Below, piece by piece: positions 1 through 7,266 of a stretch of DNA of 59,552 bases. Position numbers and translations under genes: made by a program. The notes under the pieces are model-generated. The model saw only the letters and a program-made list of their open reading frames with translations, was not told the origin of the DNA and ran no database searches. Every line of letters starts with the position of its first letter. Positions within the stretch are counted from its first letter, which is position 1. This DNA is from Candidatus Gastranaerophilales bacterium (GTDB lineage: Bacteria > Cyanobacteriota > Vampirovibrionia > Gastranaerophilales > Gastranaerophilaceae), in the NCBI GenBank assembly GCA_944324165.1, contig CALUVG010000013.1:1-59552 (forward strand), written 5' to 3'.

Positions 1-80
1 GCACTATCTTTATTCATTAACTGCAATTTTAATGTTGTAATAAATGGTTCGATATAAAACGCATTATTTCCGCCATTAAG

Positions 81-106
81 AAAAGCCACCTTGTGTGGCT
101 TTTTTT
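81..106 (+). terminator. Rho-independent terminator
   Basis: A short GC stem (AAAAGCCAC / GTGGCTTTT) with the loop CTTGT runs into a T-tract on the plus strand. It would end a transcript entering from left of the window. A dispersed repeat follows directly. Confidence 0.7.
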
Positions 107-114
107 AATGGCAG

Positions 115-284
115 AATGCCAGTGGCGAGAAATGCTTTTTGCGAGTTCGGCGGATTTGCGGACGGATGGAGTGAACGAATCCGGATAGCGAACAGATTGA
201 GTCGGCTAAACCTTCAGGTTTTAAGGCGAAACTCTGTGAGCGTGGAGCAAATCCAAGACGAGCCTCGTCGTTCCCGCCATTTAA
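115..284 (+). repeat. Dispersed structured repeat, copy 1
   Basis: This non-coding stretch is clearly related to the sequence at the right end of the window (59440-59552). Shared blocks include CGGATTT, GAGTGAA and TCCGGATAGCGA, followed by a small hairpin. Its 3' end (about 245-284) also matches 5083-5122, ending in the shared TCGTTCCCGCCATTT. The hairpin AAACC-TTC-GGTTT at 209-222 corresponds to GAACC/GGTTC in the right-end copy, a compensatory pair change that favours a conserved RNA or DNA structure. An open frame across it (95-310) is judged accidental. Confidence 0.6.
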
Positions 285-404
285 TAATCCATAATCATTA
301 CAAAAATTAATTAGTTAGTTAAATATTACCCACATGGCTAATTGACATGGGGAAATATTGTGATACCTTTAATGCAATGGGTAATTATACTAATGGAGTA
401 AGAA

Positions 405-1619
405 GTGATGAAAAAGTTTATAACAATATTATTTTGTATATCAATTATTATTTTAATAAGAATAAAATTGACGACTCTGAAAACAACATCCGATTATGGA
501 TATTTTGTAACAACTAATTATTTAAACAGTATTCATTATGCAGCTGATGCAATAAAATTGAGTGATGGACAAATATTAGTTTTGGGTGATGATAATTTAG
601 GCATTCCATCTGAAATATATAACCCCAAAAATAATAGTGTTAAACTTTATAAATTTCCTAATAATTTGCATGTTAATGAGAGAGGAATTACTTTGGGTAA
701 CGGTAAAATTTTATTGTTAGATACCTGTGATTCAAATAAATCAACATGCAGTGATTATGCAAAAGATTTTAAAGGTAATATTACAGTTTATGATACTAAT
801 TTAAAAAAGATCGTTAGTTCTAATTCGCTTAAAATTTCTAATAAACAATTTATTATATATGATTTCTTTTGTTTAAATGATGGTCGAGTATTTTTTGTCA
901 CATCTTATTGGCAGATAAAACAGAAATCGAAATCTTACTTTGCAATATACGATTTTAAAACAAATAACTTGACTTTTTCAAAAGAAATTCCAGAACTTAA
1001 TATTCCCAAAGGAGTGCAGATAAATGAAAATGAAATTTTAATACTTCAAAATAATGGACCAATTATGAAATATAATATCAAAAATAAAAAATTAACGAAA
1101 ATGAAAAGTAAAAATCCATTAACTAATTCGTTGTATGCTAAAATTGGTGAAAATTATATTCTTATTTGCGGAACAAAAGAATCACCAGGTCATCTACACA
1201 ACGATAATCTTCTCTATGATATTTCAAAGGATAAAATTACAAAAATTGGTGAAATGAATTATGAACGTATGTATGGAGTATGTAATTCTAATACAAAACT
1301 CCCTTATAATTTATTACCTATTGATTCAACACGAGTCTTGATAACAGGAGGCAGAAGAGGTCCTAAATGGTGGATTTATACAATAGCAGGACTTCCAGTA
1401 GATGCAGCTGAGATATATGATTTGAATAAAAATAAGTTTATACCGATTGGAAAATCAAATTATACACATGCTACACATAATATGATTAGGCTAAATGATA
1501 ACGAAATAGTACTTATTGGTGGTTATAGAACTCATAAGAGAATAAAAGATTTTTTGTATGGCTCAAAAGGTAAAAGTTGGATTGAAATATTTAAAATAAA
1601 TGAAAAGGTAAAGGAGTAA
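405..1619 (+). CDS. Kelch-repeat beta-propeller protein, membrane-anchored or secreted
   Basis: The 404-residue protein starts with a hydrophobic segment at residues 5-22 (signal peptide or anchor). About seven repeats of 40-50 residues follow, each with a kelch-like core of small/acidic residues and a hydrophobic strand (DGQILVLGD near 54, GNGKILLLD near 98, STRVLITGG near 308, DNEIVLIGG near 365), several ending in an (E)IY(N/D) strand. Such propellers are usually binding scaffolds and no catalytic residues can be assigned. The start is GTG 405 or, more likely, ATG 408, because GGAG at 395-398 is better placed for it. The next gene starts 4 nt after the stop, so the two may be co-transcribed. 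Codon use is very AT-rich. The fold call is fairly safe; the function is unknown. Confidence 0.7.
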   Translation: MMKKFITILFCISIIILIRIKLTTLKTTSDYGYFVTTNYLNSIHYAADAIKLSDGQILVLGDDNLGIPSEIYNPKNNSVKLYKFPNNLHVNERGITLGNGKILLLDTCDSNKSTCSDYAKDFKGNITVYDTNLKKIVSSNSLKISNKQFIIYDFFCLNDGRVFFVTSYWQIKQKSKSYFAIYDFKTNNLTFSKEIPELNIPKGVQINENEILILQNNGPIMKYNIKNKKLTKMKSKNPLTNSLYAKIGENYILICGTKESPGHLHNDNLLYDISKDKITKIGEMNYERMYGVCNSNTKLPYNLLPIDSTRVLITGGRRGPKWWIYTIAGLPVDAAEIYDLNKNKFIPIGKSNYTHATHNMIRLNDNEIVLIGGYRTHKRIKDFLYGSKGKSWIEIFKINEKVKE

Positions 1620-1622
1620 AGT

Positions 1623-3172
1623 ATGAATATTAGTGCAAAAGCAGAATTAGCAGTTTATGCAGATGAAAATACGGTCAAAATAGGGAATACTTACTCTATT
1701 CAAGGAGAAAAATTTAAATTAATTGATATATATTCAAATCCTGATAATGGATATCAAGGTTATGCATATCGTTCTGAGAATGATGGAAACTTAAAATTGT
1801 AGATATTGAAACTTTAAAAAAATTTATATCAGAAATAACCTCATATAACGTTCAAATTGCATTTTTTAATGACTTTTATTTTGGTTATTCTATTCCGCAA
1901 ATAGGAAAAGAATTTGATTTATTGAGATTTACAGATAATAGTGTTTTAAATATAGAGTTAAAAAGTGCGTATACCCCAAAAGTTGAAAGACAGCTCATTA
2001 AAAACAAATATTATTTAAAATTCTTGGATAAGCAAATGTATTTATATACGTATGTGGCGCAGGATAATACTTTATGGAAATTAAATTACAATGATAAGCT
2101 AATAAAATGCGATTTCCAAGAAATAGTTAGTATCATTGAAAAACATATAAATGAAAGCTTAGTAAAAGAAGATCCGGATAAGATTTTTATTCCAAGTAAT
2201 TATCTCATATCTCCATTCAATAAAACACAAGAATTTATTAATGGTGAGTATTTTTTAACTCAAGAACAAGAGGAAATTGAGAAAAAAGTTTATCAATCCA
2301 TTTTGGATGGTAAAAAATCTTTTTTAATAACGGGGAATGCTGGAAGCGGAAAAACCTTATTAACATATCATTTAGCAAAAAAATTCATAAACGAAGGCAA
2401 AAATGTGGGAATCATTCATGCTGCCAATTTGAATTCGGGACATGTTTGTCTTCGTAATAAATTTCAATGGAATATTGAACCAATAAAAAATTGGAATTTG
2501 ATTTTTTCTAAAAGTAAACCTTATTTAATTGTAATTGACGAAGCTCAACGTTTAAATCATAAAGAACAATTTGCTAATTTAATGCAAAAAATTAATAATG
2601 TAAATGCAATTATAATATTCAGTGGAGATAGAAATCAAATATTAGGAAAAAATGAAGGTTGGTCCCTTAATAGTAATTGTGAGGAACATTTTGAGTTGAC
2701 AGGTAAAATAAGAACAAACAAAGAATTAGCAAATTTTATAAAAGTATTATTGAATTTAAAAAGAAAACATCATATGAAAGTTTCAAGTCAGAATATTAAT
2801 ATTACTTTTTTTAATGATGTTAAAGATGCAACACAATATATTTGTTCTAAACAAAACGAATATAAATATATATCATATACGCCTAATAATGCAAGATATT
2901 CCCCGCCGTGTGAAATTCATAAGTACAATTTTATTTGGGCTGAGACTTCTCATCAAGTAATTGGTCAAGAGTTTGAAAATGTAATTGTTATTATGGGACG
3001 ACATTTTTATTACGATAAAGATAATGTATTACGTGCATATAATGTACAACATAATCCGTATTTTACTTTAAGGATGTTTTTTCAACAAATAACAAGAGCA
3101 ATAAATAAATTAGAAATTGTCATAGTTGAAAACATAGAATTATATAATAATATAATGCAAATTTTTGAATAA
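1623..3172 (+). pseudogene. PD-(D/E)XK nuclease fused to DUF2075 (Schlafen-3-like) helicase, frameshifted
   Basis: A 59-codon frame beginning at ATG 1623 ends at TAG 1800-1802, while the homologous-looking continuation lies in another frame and runs to 3172. One extra A in the A-run at 1793-1796 would join them into about 516 residues. The N-terminal half carries EFDLLRF then LNIELKS, a D...ExK nuclease signature. The C-terminal half is a superfamily 1-like ATPase: Walker A GNAGSGKT (about 2333), Walker B LIVIDEAQ (about 2525), SGDRNQ, an R finger-like KIRTNKELANF, HQVIGQEF and FFQQITRA, the DUF2075 pattern. DUF2075 proteins often sit in defence islands, and the SIR2-like gene nearby fits that. 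A programmed -1 slip is possible, but the heptamer is not a standard slippery site. The loss could also be a homopolymer sequencing error. Confidence 0.75.
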
Positions 3173-3287
3173 AATCATTTGTTTAAATACTGTAAATTTC
3201 TATTAATTTTAGAAAAAGTACAGGGCATTTTAAGAAACTTTAGAAGTAACTCTACCAAAATTCCTAAACTGTCTGTTACTTCCTCTC

Positions 3288-3312
3288 AAAAACGATACTC
3301 AATCGTTTTTTC
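3288..3312 (+). terminator. Rho-independent terminator after the helicase gene
   Basis: AAAAACGAT and ATCGTTTTTT form a stem around the loop ACTCA and end in a T-run. It lies about 115 nt after the DUF2075 gene and just before the promoter of the next gene. Confidence 0.6.
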
Positions 3313-3344
3313 GGCAGAGTAAAAATCATTATATATAATTTTTA

Positions 3345-3353
3345 TGATAGTAT
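3345..3353 (+). promoter_or_regulatory. Extended -10 promoter, leaderless arrangement
   Basis: TGATAGTAT matches an extended -10 (TGn plus TAGTAT at 3348-3353). Exactly 6 nt separate it from the ATG at 3360, so transcription should start at the start codon. No Shine-Dalgarno sequence precedes this ATG. Confidence 0.55.
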
Positions 3354-3359
3354 AGATAT

Positions 3360-3748
3360 ATGAAAAAAATTTATAGTTTATTAAATAAATACGTACAATC
3401 AATTAATGAGTGTAATCTAGAACTTGCAAGAGAAATATGGGATAGTGAAGATTCAATCTCTTTTATTCATCCGCTCGGCTATGAAGATTCTTTTGAGGAA
3501 ATTAAAGAACATTTTTATCTTGGTATCATGGGAAATTTGTTTTCAAAGAGAGATTTAAAGATAAAAATGTTTCGGCAAAATTTTATGACAAAGCTGCTTT
3601 TTTAGAATTTAGTTTGGATTTTTATGCTGTTAAAAAAGAAGATGACGAACAAATCCGTACTCAGGGGCGTGAAACGCAGCTTCTTGTTTTGCGGAACAAT
3701 GAATGGAAAATTAGCAATATTCATTATTCTCAAGAACCCATCTTATAA
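3360..3748 (+). pseudogene. NTF2-like / SnoaL-like (DUF4440 type) small protein, frameshifted
   Basis: The first frame gives about 68 sensible residues (KKIYSLLNKYVQSINECN...) and then a short nonsense tail ending at 3605. Shifting frame at the A-run near 3565-3570 continues with SAKFYDKAAFLEFSLDFYAV and QLLVLRNNEWKISNIHYS, ending at TAA 3746-3748. The rejoined product of about 129 residues has the layout of the NTF2/SnoaL fold: N-terminal helices, then beta-strands ending in a W-K-I-x-x-x-H strand. One missing A accounts for the break, as in the helicase gene upstream. The family binds small ligands or acts as an accessory domain; no function can be assigned. The shared type of lesion suggests either decay of the island or homopolymer errors in the assembly. 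Confidence 0.6.
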
Positions 3749-3834
3749 AATAAATTTTATAATTTTCAATTAATACGAAACTGACACAAAACTCGGAAAT
3801 GTATTAATTATATTTTACAAAGTAATGGACAACA

Positions 3835-4839
3835 TCACCATATATCGACATTTTCTGCATCATAGAAATTCACATCTAATGTTTTTTCACGTTCTCTCTT
3901 GGCAAAGAACGTATCTGCTTTATCCCGTTTGTCCTGATATTTTTCTTTAGAGCATAGACTTATATATACTCTTTTTATTTTTAAATTTTTACTTATGGCA
4001 TCAAAGATATGTTTATCTTTTTTATCAAGAGAATGTCCATGAATAAATAAAACACCTTTAATTTCATTTAACTTCGAATAACAATATGAAAGATATTCAT
4101 TATTTTCTTTTAGAATTTTGTTTAATTTATTTTTGCTACTTCCCTCCGTTACTATTAAAGGATATTTATTGTTATATATATTCTCTTTTATAATATTCAT
4201 TAGATATCTTCCATCATTTTGGGGTTTACATATTAAACCATTATCCTTTTTATAAATATGTAATGCACCATGCAAATAAAAAACATTCTGTGTTTCTTTT
4301 TGCTTCCAAGCAAGTTCATTGTAGTATGGTCTAAATCCATCATCCATTTTAAAAATTTCCATATCAGAGTATTTTTTCAAAAAATCTTCTCTATTAAGCA
4401 AAACCCAGTATAAAAGGCAATCATAATTTAACGTAAAGATTTTATGAAAATTTGAAAGAAAAACTAAAGTTTTAAACATTCTATCTTTTTCAATATCATT
4501 TTGTGATAAAGGATGAATCTCTAATATACGATTGATTAATTCGTCTCGTAAATTAATAGCTTCTTGATATAATCTACCACTTGTTGTTAATCTATGGTCA
4601 TATGCATTTAATAACTGTGCAGAACTTTCAAACTTTTTTATAATCACTTCAAAATCAGATGTATGAAATGTATGAAAAACTCTTTTTATATAAAAAGGAA
4701 TATTAGGAGAATCTAATAGACTTGAATAATCAAATCGCTTTTCATCAAAAGCCATGCTAAAACCATTTCCAAGCAATATATTTCTTTGACAAACGTTATT
4801 TTCAGAAATAACCTCTTCAAATTTTGGAAGACGTTCCAC
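3835..4839 (-). CDS. SIR2-like / DUF4917-family protein, candidate antiphage NADase
   Basis: The reading frame is open from 4932, but the most convincing start is GTG at 4839, preceded by AGGAGG at 4843-4848, giving 334 residues. Numbered from that start, the protein shows LLGNGFSMAF (about 22-31, the GxGxS nucleotide loop), FTLNYD (135-140, the T-x-N-Y-D motif of SIR2-like domains), FYLHG (187-191, LHG motif) and FIHGHSL near 268. These fit the SIR2-like/DUF4917 superfamily, whose bacterial members often hydrolyse NAD+ or bind nucleotides in abortive-infection systems. It lies convergent to the NTF2-like gene. No obvious partner effector is adjacent; the DUF2075 nuclease-helicase 0.7 kb away is the nearest candidate. 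The family call is good; the defence role is inferred from family and context. Confidence 0.75.
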   Translation of the reverse strand: MERLPKFEEVISENNVCQRNILLGNGFSMAFDEKRFDYSSLLDSPNIPFYIKRVFHTFHTSDFEVIIKKFESSAQLLNAYDHRLTTSGRLYQEAINLRDELINRILEIHPLSQNDIEKDRMFKTLVFLSNFHKIFTLNYDCLLYWVLLNREDFLKKYSDMEIFKMDDGFRPYYNELAWKQKETQNVFYLHGALHIYKKDNGLICKPQNDGRYLMNIIKENIYNNKYPLIVTEGSSKNKLNKILKENNEYLSYCYSKLNEIKGVLFIHGHSLDKKDKHIFDAISKNLKIKRVYISLCSKEKYQDKRDKADTFFAKREREKTLDVNFYDAENVDIW

Positions 4840-5014
4840 TATACCTCCTATAACTTGAAAACAAGAATAGCATAAGGGTACAAAAATTTTATACTTTATT
4901 TTGATGAAAATTTGTAAAATATAAAATGACAAAAATTTTGAAAAATTTTAAACTTCAAGTTGCCGAAAATAATCAAACCATCTGTAACAAATAATCAAAC
5001 CATGTGTTCTTTTA

Positions 5015-5122
5015 CACAGAGGGCGAAGGCTTGTCTGCATATGGCTTTAGCCATATAAGCAGACGACCGTAGACCCGTTTAACGCGAGCAGGTCAAGACA
5101 GCCTTGTCGTTCCCGCCATTTT
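5015..5122 (+). repeat. Dispersed structured repeat, copy 2
   Basis: This non-coding block can form nested hairpins (GTCTGC...GCAGAC enclosing ATGGCT/AGCCAT; GACC...GGTC). Its 3' end at about 5083-5122 matches 245-284, with shared GAGCA, CAAGAC, AGCCT and TCGTTCCCGCCATTT. Together with copy 1 it brackets the 0.3-5.1 kb accessory genes as an imperfect direct repeat. Confidence 0.5.
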
Positions 5123-5175
5123 AAGAGGATTTAAGACCCTCTTTTTAAATTTTTCATTTAAGTTTGTCATATTTG

Positions 5176-5184
5176 TGATAGTAT
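5176..5184 (+). promoter_or_regulatory. Extended -10 promoter, leaderless arrangement
   Basis: TGATAGTAT is identical to the element at 3345-3353 and is again followed by exactly 6 nt and an ATG (5191). The spacer here is a T-run, and no ribosome-binding site is present. Confidence 0.5.
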
Positions 5185-5190
5185 TTTTTT

Positions 5191-5385
5191 ATGAAAAAAT
5201 CGACTATAAAATTAATCATTTTTACTGTTTTGGGGATTATTGTTTCAATAATTTTTTATCAACTGAATAAGAGTCCAAATTCAATGATGGTTATGAGAGT
5301 TAAGTCTCAAATTACTTTGGGAATGTATGTTTGTCCTTTTATTGGGCTTATTTATTGGCTTTTTTGTCGTCATCTTGATGATTGA
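5191..5385 (+). CDS. Small membrane protein, unknown
   Basis: This 64-residue frame has two predicted transmembrane segments (about residues 7-24 and 44-59) and a charged N-terminus (MKKSTIK). It is not recognised as a known family. It is supported by its own extended -10 element, placed for a leaderless message. It lies between a dispersed repeat and the inner copies of the inverted repeat, so it may be cargo of a small mobile element. Short length and lack of a family keep confidence moderate. Confidence 0.45.
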   Translation: MKKSTIKLIIFTVLGIIVSIIFYQLNKSPNSMMVMRVKSQITLGMYVCPFIGLIYWLFCRHLDD

Positions 5386-5633
5386 TTACTTTACACAGAC
5401 ATTTCAATTGTGTACGGTTAAATGATTATTGGCTAAAAAGTGGTTTTATGTTTAAGTTCTGACTTGCTGGAAGTGTCCGAAAATAATCAAACAAATTACT
5501 TGAAATGTCCACGAAGTGTCCGTTGAAGTCTACCCCTTCGACTTTTGGTAGTACCCCTTGTGTGGTGAAAGTTTAGGGTATATTTGAATTTGTACGAATG
5601 GTTTGATTATTTTCGGCAAAGACATTTGAAATT

Positions 5634-6083
5634 TTAGTGGAAAATTTTCTTTAAATAAATCATATCTACAAGTTGTTTGCCATCTTCAAAAATTGGATGC
5701 CCATAGTTATCTATAAAAAAGTTTTGCAGCCTATGAGTTTCTTGAAACCCTCGTTTCTTATAGAATTTCAATGTATTGTTATTTTCTCCGGTTCCAAGAA
5801 TTAAATATTTATAATTTGTTTTATACTTATTACTTACAAAATTAATCAATGCTGATGCATAACCTCTATTTCGGTATTGAGGATATGTTGCAAGATTTTT
5901 TATTTCAATAGTTTCGTTATTTATTGGTATAACGGCACAAACAGAGGTCAATACATCTTTCTCGTATAAAGCAAAAACAGTTGACTGCTCTATATATTTA
6001 TTAATCATTTTTTCGTCTTCATCGCCAATTAACAAAATATCCATATAATCAGCTTTATTTGTAGTTATTTCTTTAATTTGCAT
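5634..6083 (-). CDS. GNAT-family N-acetyltransferase
   Basis: The 149-residue single-domain protein shows the acetyl-CoA site of the GNAT fold: NLATYPQYRNRGYASALI (about 67-84; R/Q-x-x-G-x-A type loop) and a C-terminal NTLKFYKKRGF strand-helix (about 103-113). Members acetylate small amines, peptides or proteins using acetyl-CoA; the substrate cannot be read from the sequence. The gene stands alone on the minus strand. Its ATG is preceded by TGGTATATT (extended -10 at 6090-6098) with exactly 6 nt between the hexamer and the ATG and no Shine-Dalgarno sequence, so the message is probably leaderless. It lies at the edge of the repeat-rich accessory region. Confidence 0.85.
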   Translation of the reverse strand: MQIKEITTNKADYMDILLIGDEDEKMINKYIEQSTVFALYEKDVLTSVCAVIPINNETIEIKNLATYPQYRNRGYASALINFVSNKYKTNYKYLILGTGENNNTLKFYKKRGFQETHRLQNFFIDNYGHPIFEDGKQLVDMIYLKKIFH

Positions 6084-6266
6084 AAGTTAAATATACCATA
6101 ATTAAACTTGCTTTCAGGATTTTCATCAAATTCAATGTGAGTAAGAAAAGTACAACCGATTTTTGCTAATTTTAAATAATTTATTTAAATTGAACAGTTT
6201 TTCCAAAAACTATCAGGAATTTTGTTTATTCATTTTACAGTAATGAATTAAAATTCTACTGATGCA

Positions 6267-6596
6267 TTAAGCATTTTTGATTTGTTCAGCTTTATTAACA
6301 GCTTCTTTGATAAAATCATAGTTAAACGCTGATTTTTGAGTATAAATTTGTTTATCGTGTCCGCTAAATACTGTTGCTTTTAAACCCCACCAATAATCTT
6401 TGTTAGATTCTATAAAAACTTTTACCGGATTATTTTTCATTTTATCCTGTAGAACTCCTACAATCTGAGCGTATTCGACTCTTCTATGTACAGAGCAGGG
6501 TGTTTTTTCAAATATTTTTTCAAGTTTTTGGTTTGCAGAAGGTTTTATATATAAACCTTTAAAATTTTGCTGTGAATTTATTTTCTCTACACGCAT
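6267..6596 (-). CDS. Hypothetical protein with N-terminal NFKG motif
   Basis: A 109-residue soluble protein with a good ribosome-binding site (AAAGGAA) before ATG 6596. No known domain is recognised. The N-terminus has a polar stretch then QQNFKGLYIKP (about 9-19), similar in position to IPFEG in the agmatine-deiminase-like gene and ITFKEN in the gene at 6889, both close by on the same strand. In my reading, such an N-terminal 'F-K/E-G' motif recurs in hypothetical proteins of this lineage and may be a sorting tag; that is inference. The rest mixes helices with a basic/aromatic patch (KDYWWGLKATVF). Confidence 0.6.
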   Translation of the reverse strand: MRVEKINSQQNFKGLYIKPSANQKLEKIFEKTPCSVHRRVEYAQIVGVLQDKMKNNPVKVFIESNKDYWWGLKATVFSGHDKQIYTQKSAFNYDFIKEAVNKAEQIKNA

Positions 6597-6765
6597 TTAA
6601 TATTCCTTTTCTGATTTAAGTATTAATATATCATTAAAATTGTGATTTTAATACTTGTTTAGCTTAGTCTGGATTATATTAAAACTCGGGCACAAAATTT
6701 TTTGTCGTGGGGTACAGAAATTATAATCAGTTGAAAAACGGCACTACACAATTATCTTAAACTAC

Positions 6766-6794
6766 TTGAACAAATTATTTTTCAGTGCTACAAT
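6766..6794 (+). promoter_or_regulatory. Promoter of tRNA-Glu
   Basis: TTGAAC (6766-6771), a 17-nt spacer and TACAAT (6789-6794), with TGC just before the -10, form a near-consensus sigma-70 promoter. Predicted initiation is about 4 nt upstream of the mature tRNA. Confidence 0.7.
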
Positions 6795-6804
6795 AAAGTT
6801 ACAA

Positions 6805-6879
6805 AGCGGTATCGTCTAGAGGTTAGGATAGCAGATTCTCATTCTGTTGACACGGGTTCAATTCCCGTTGCCGCCGCCA
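6805..6879 (+). tRNA. tRNA-Glu (anticodon CTC), CCA encoded
   Basis: A full cloverleaf can be drawn. The acceptor is AGCGGTA pairing with TGCCGCC, the D-arm region is GTCTAGAGGTTAGGAT, and the anticodon stem GCAGA/TCTGT encloses the loop TTCTCAT (anticodon CTC, reading GAG). The T-arm is ACGGG-TTCAATT-CCCGT, then discriminator G and an encoded CCA at 6877-6879. The first acceptor pair would be A1-C72, a mismatch, and 6-67 is U-G. The near-consensus promoter immediately upstream supports expression. Confidence 0.9.
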
Positions 6880-6888
6880 TTATTAAAA

Positions 6889-7239
6889 TTAAGCATTAAT
6901 TGATTTTGCTTCTGATCTGTTATTTTCATTTGAAGTCGCTTTTTTAGCCCTAAAATATGTAAATACACCTGCTACTAAGCCTATCCCGCTATTTATTATT
7001 AGTGATTGTTTAGCAGATGTTTTAAACATATTAAAAGGCATAAGATTAAATAATCTATCTGTCGCAAGCCCGAATACTGCCCACAACAATCCGTTTCCTA
7101 CAGCTTGTTCTGTAGGAGATAATTCAGGTAATTGTATCCCTTCTTTTGCCAGCAGGTCTTTAAAATTTTCTTTGTTAGGCGGGGTAGAAGATTTGTTAGT
7201 TTTTATCGGATTTTCTTTGAATGTTATTGATTGTATCAT
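6889..7239 (-). CDS. Hypothetical small membrane protein
   Basis: This 116-residue protein has a polar N-terminal third (ITFKENPIKTNKSS) and two hydrophobic segments at about residues 47-63 (VGNGLLWAVFGLATDRL) and 78-98 (SLIINSGIGLVAGVFTYF), then a charged tail. No family is recognised. The start is supported by AAGGAAACTTG upstream of ATG 7239. It lies 27 nt downstream of the agmatine-deiminase-like gene on the same strand and is probably co-transcribed with it. Its 3' end lies 10 nt from the tRNA on the opposite strand. Confidence 0.6.
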   Translation of the reverse strand: MIQSITFKENPIKTNKSSTPPNKENFKDLLAKEGIQLPELSPTEQAVGNGLLWAVFGLATDRLFNLMPFNMFKTSAKQSLIINSGIGLVAGVFTYFRAKKATSNENNRSEAKSINA

Positions 7240-7266
7240 TAGTTCAAGTTTCCTTATTTTTAATTA

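Larger units (their letters stand above)
4960..5619. repeat. Segment bounded by 21-bp perfect inverted repeats (possible MITE or transposon remnant)
   Basis: TTGCCGAAAATAATCAAACC plus A at 4960-4980 is repeated exactly, in inverse orientation, at 5599-5619. Two degenerate direct copies lie inside: AAATAATCAAACCA at 4988-5001 and CCGAAAATAATCAAAC near 5477. The 660-bp interval holds one dispersed-repeat copy and a 64-codon gene but no transposase. No clear target-site duplication is visible. It could be a non-autonomous element, decayed insertion-sequence ends, or binding sites for a DNA-binding protein. Confidence 0.55.

Noticed and set aside
245-284. tRNA fragment attachment site (ending CCCGCCA)
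   Set aside because: The upstream sequence cannot be folded into a T-arm with GTTC-like loop; the resemblance is limited to the last bases.
95-310. 71-codon plus-strand frame
   Set aside because: It runs through the structured dispersed repeat, has no ribosome-binding site and the composition is that of the repeat.
1791-1802. Programmed -1 frameshift in the nuclease-helicase gene
   Set aside because: The sequence CTTAAAATTG is not an X-XXY-YYZ slippery site and no stimulatory stem was seen; a lost A explains it better.
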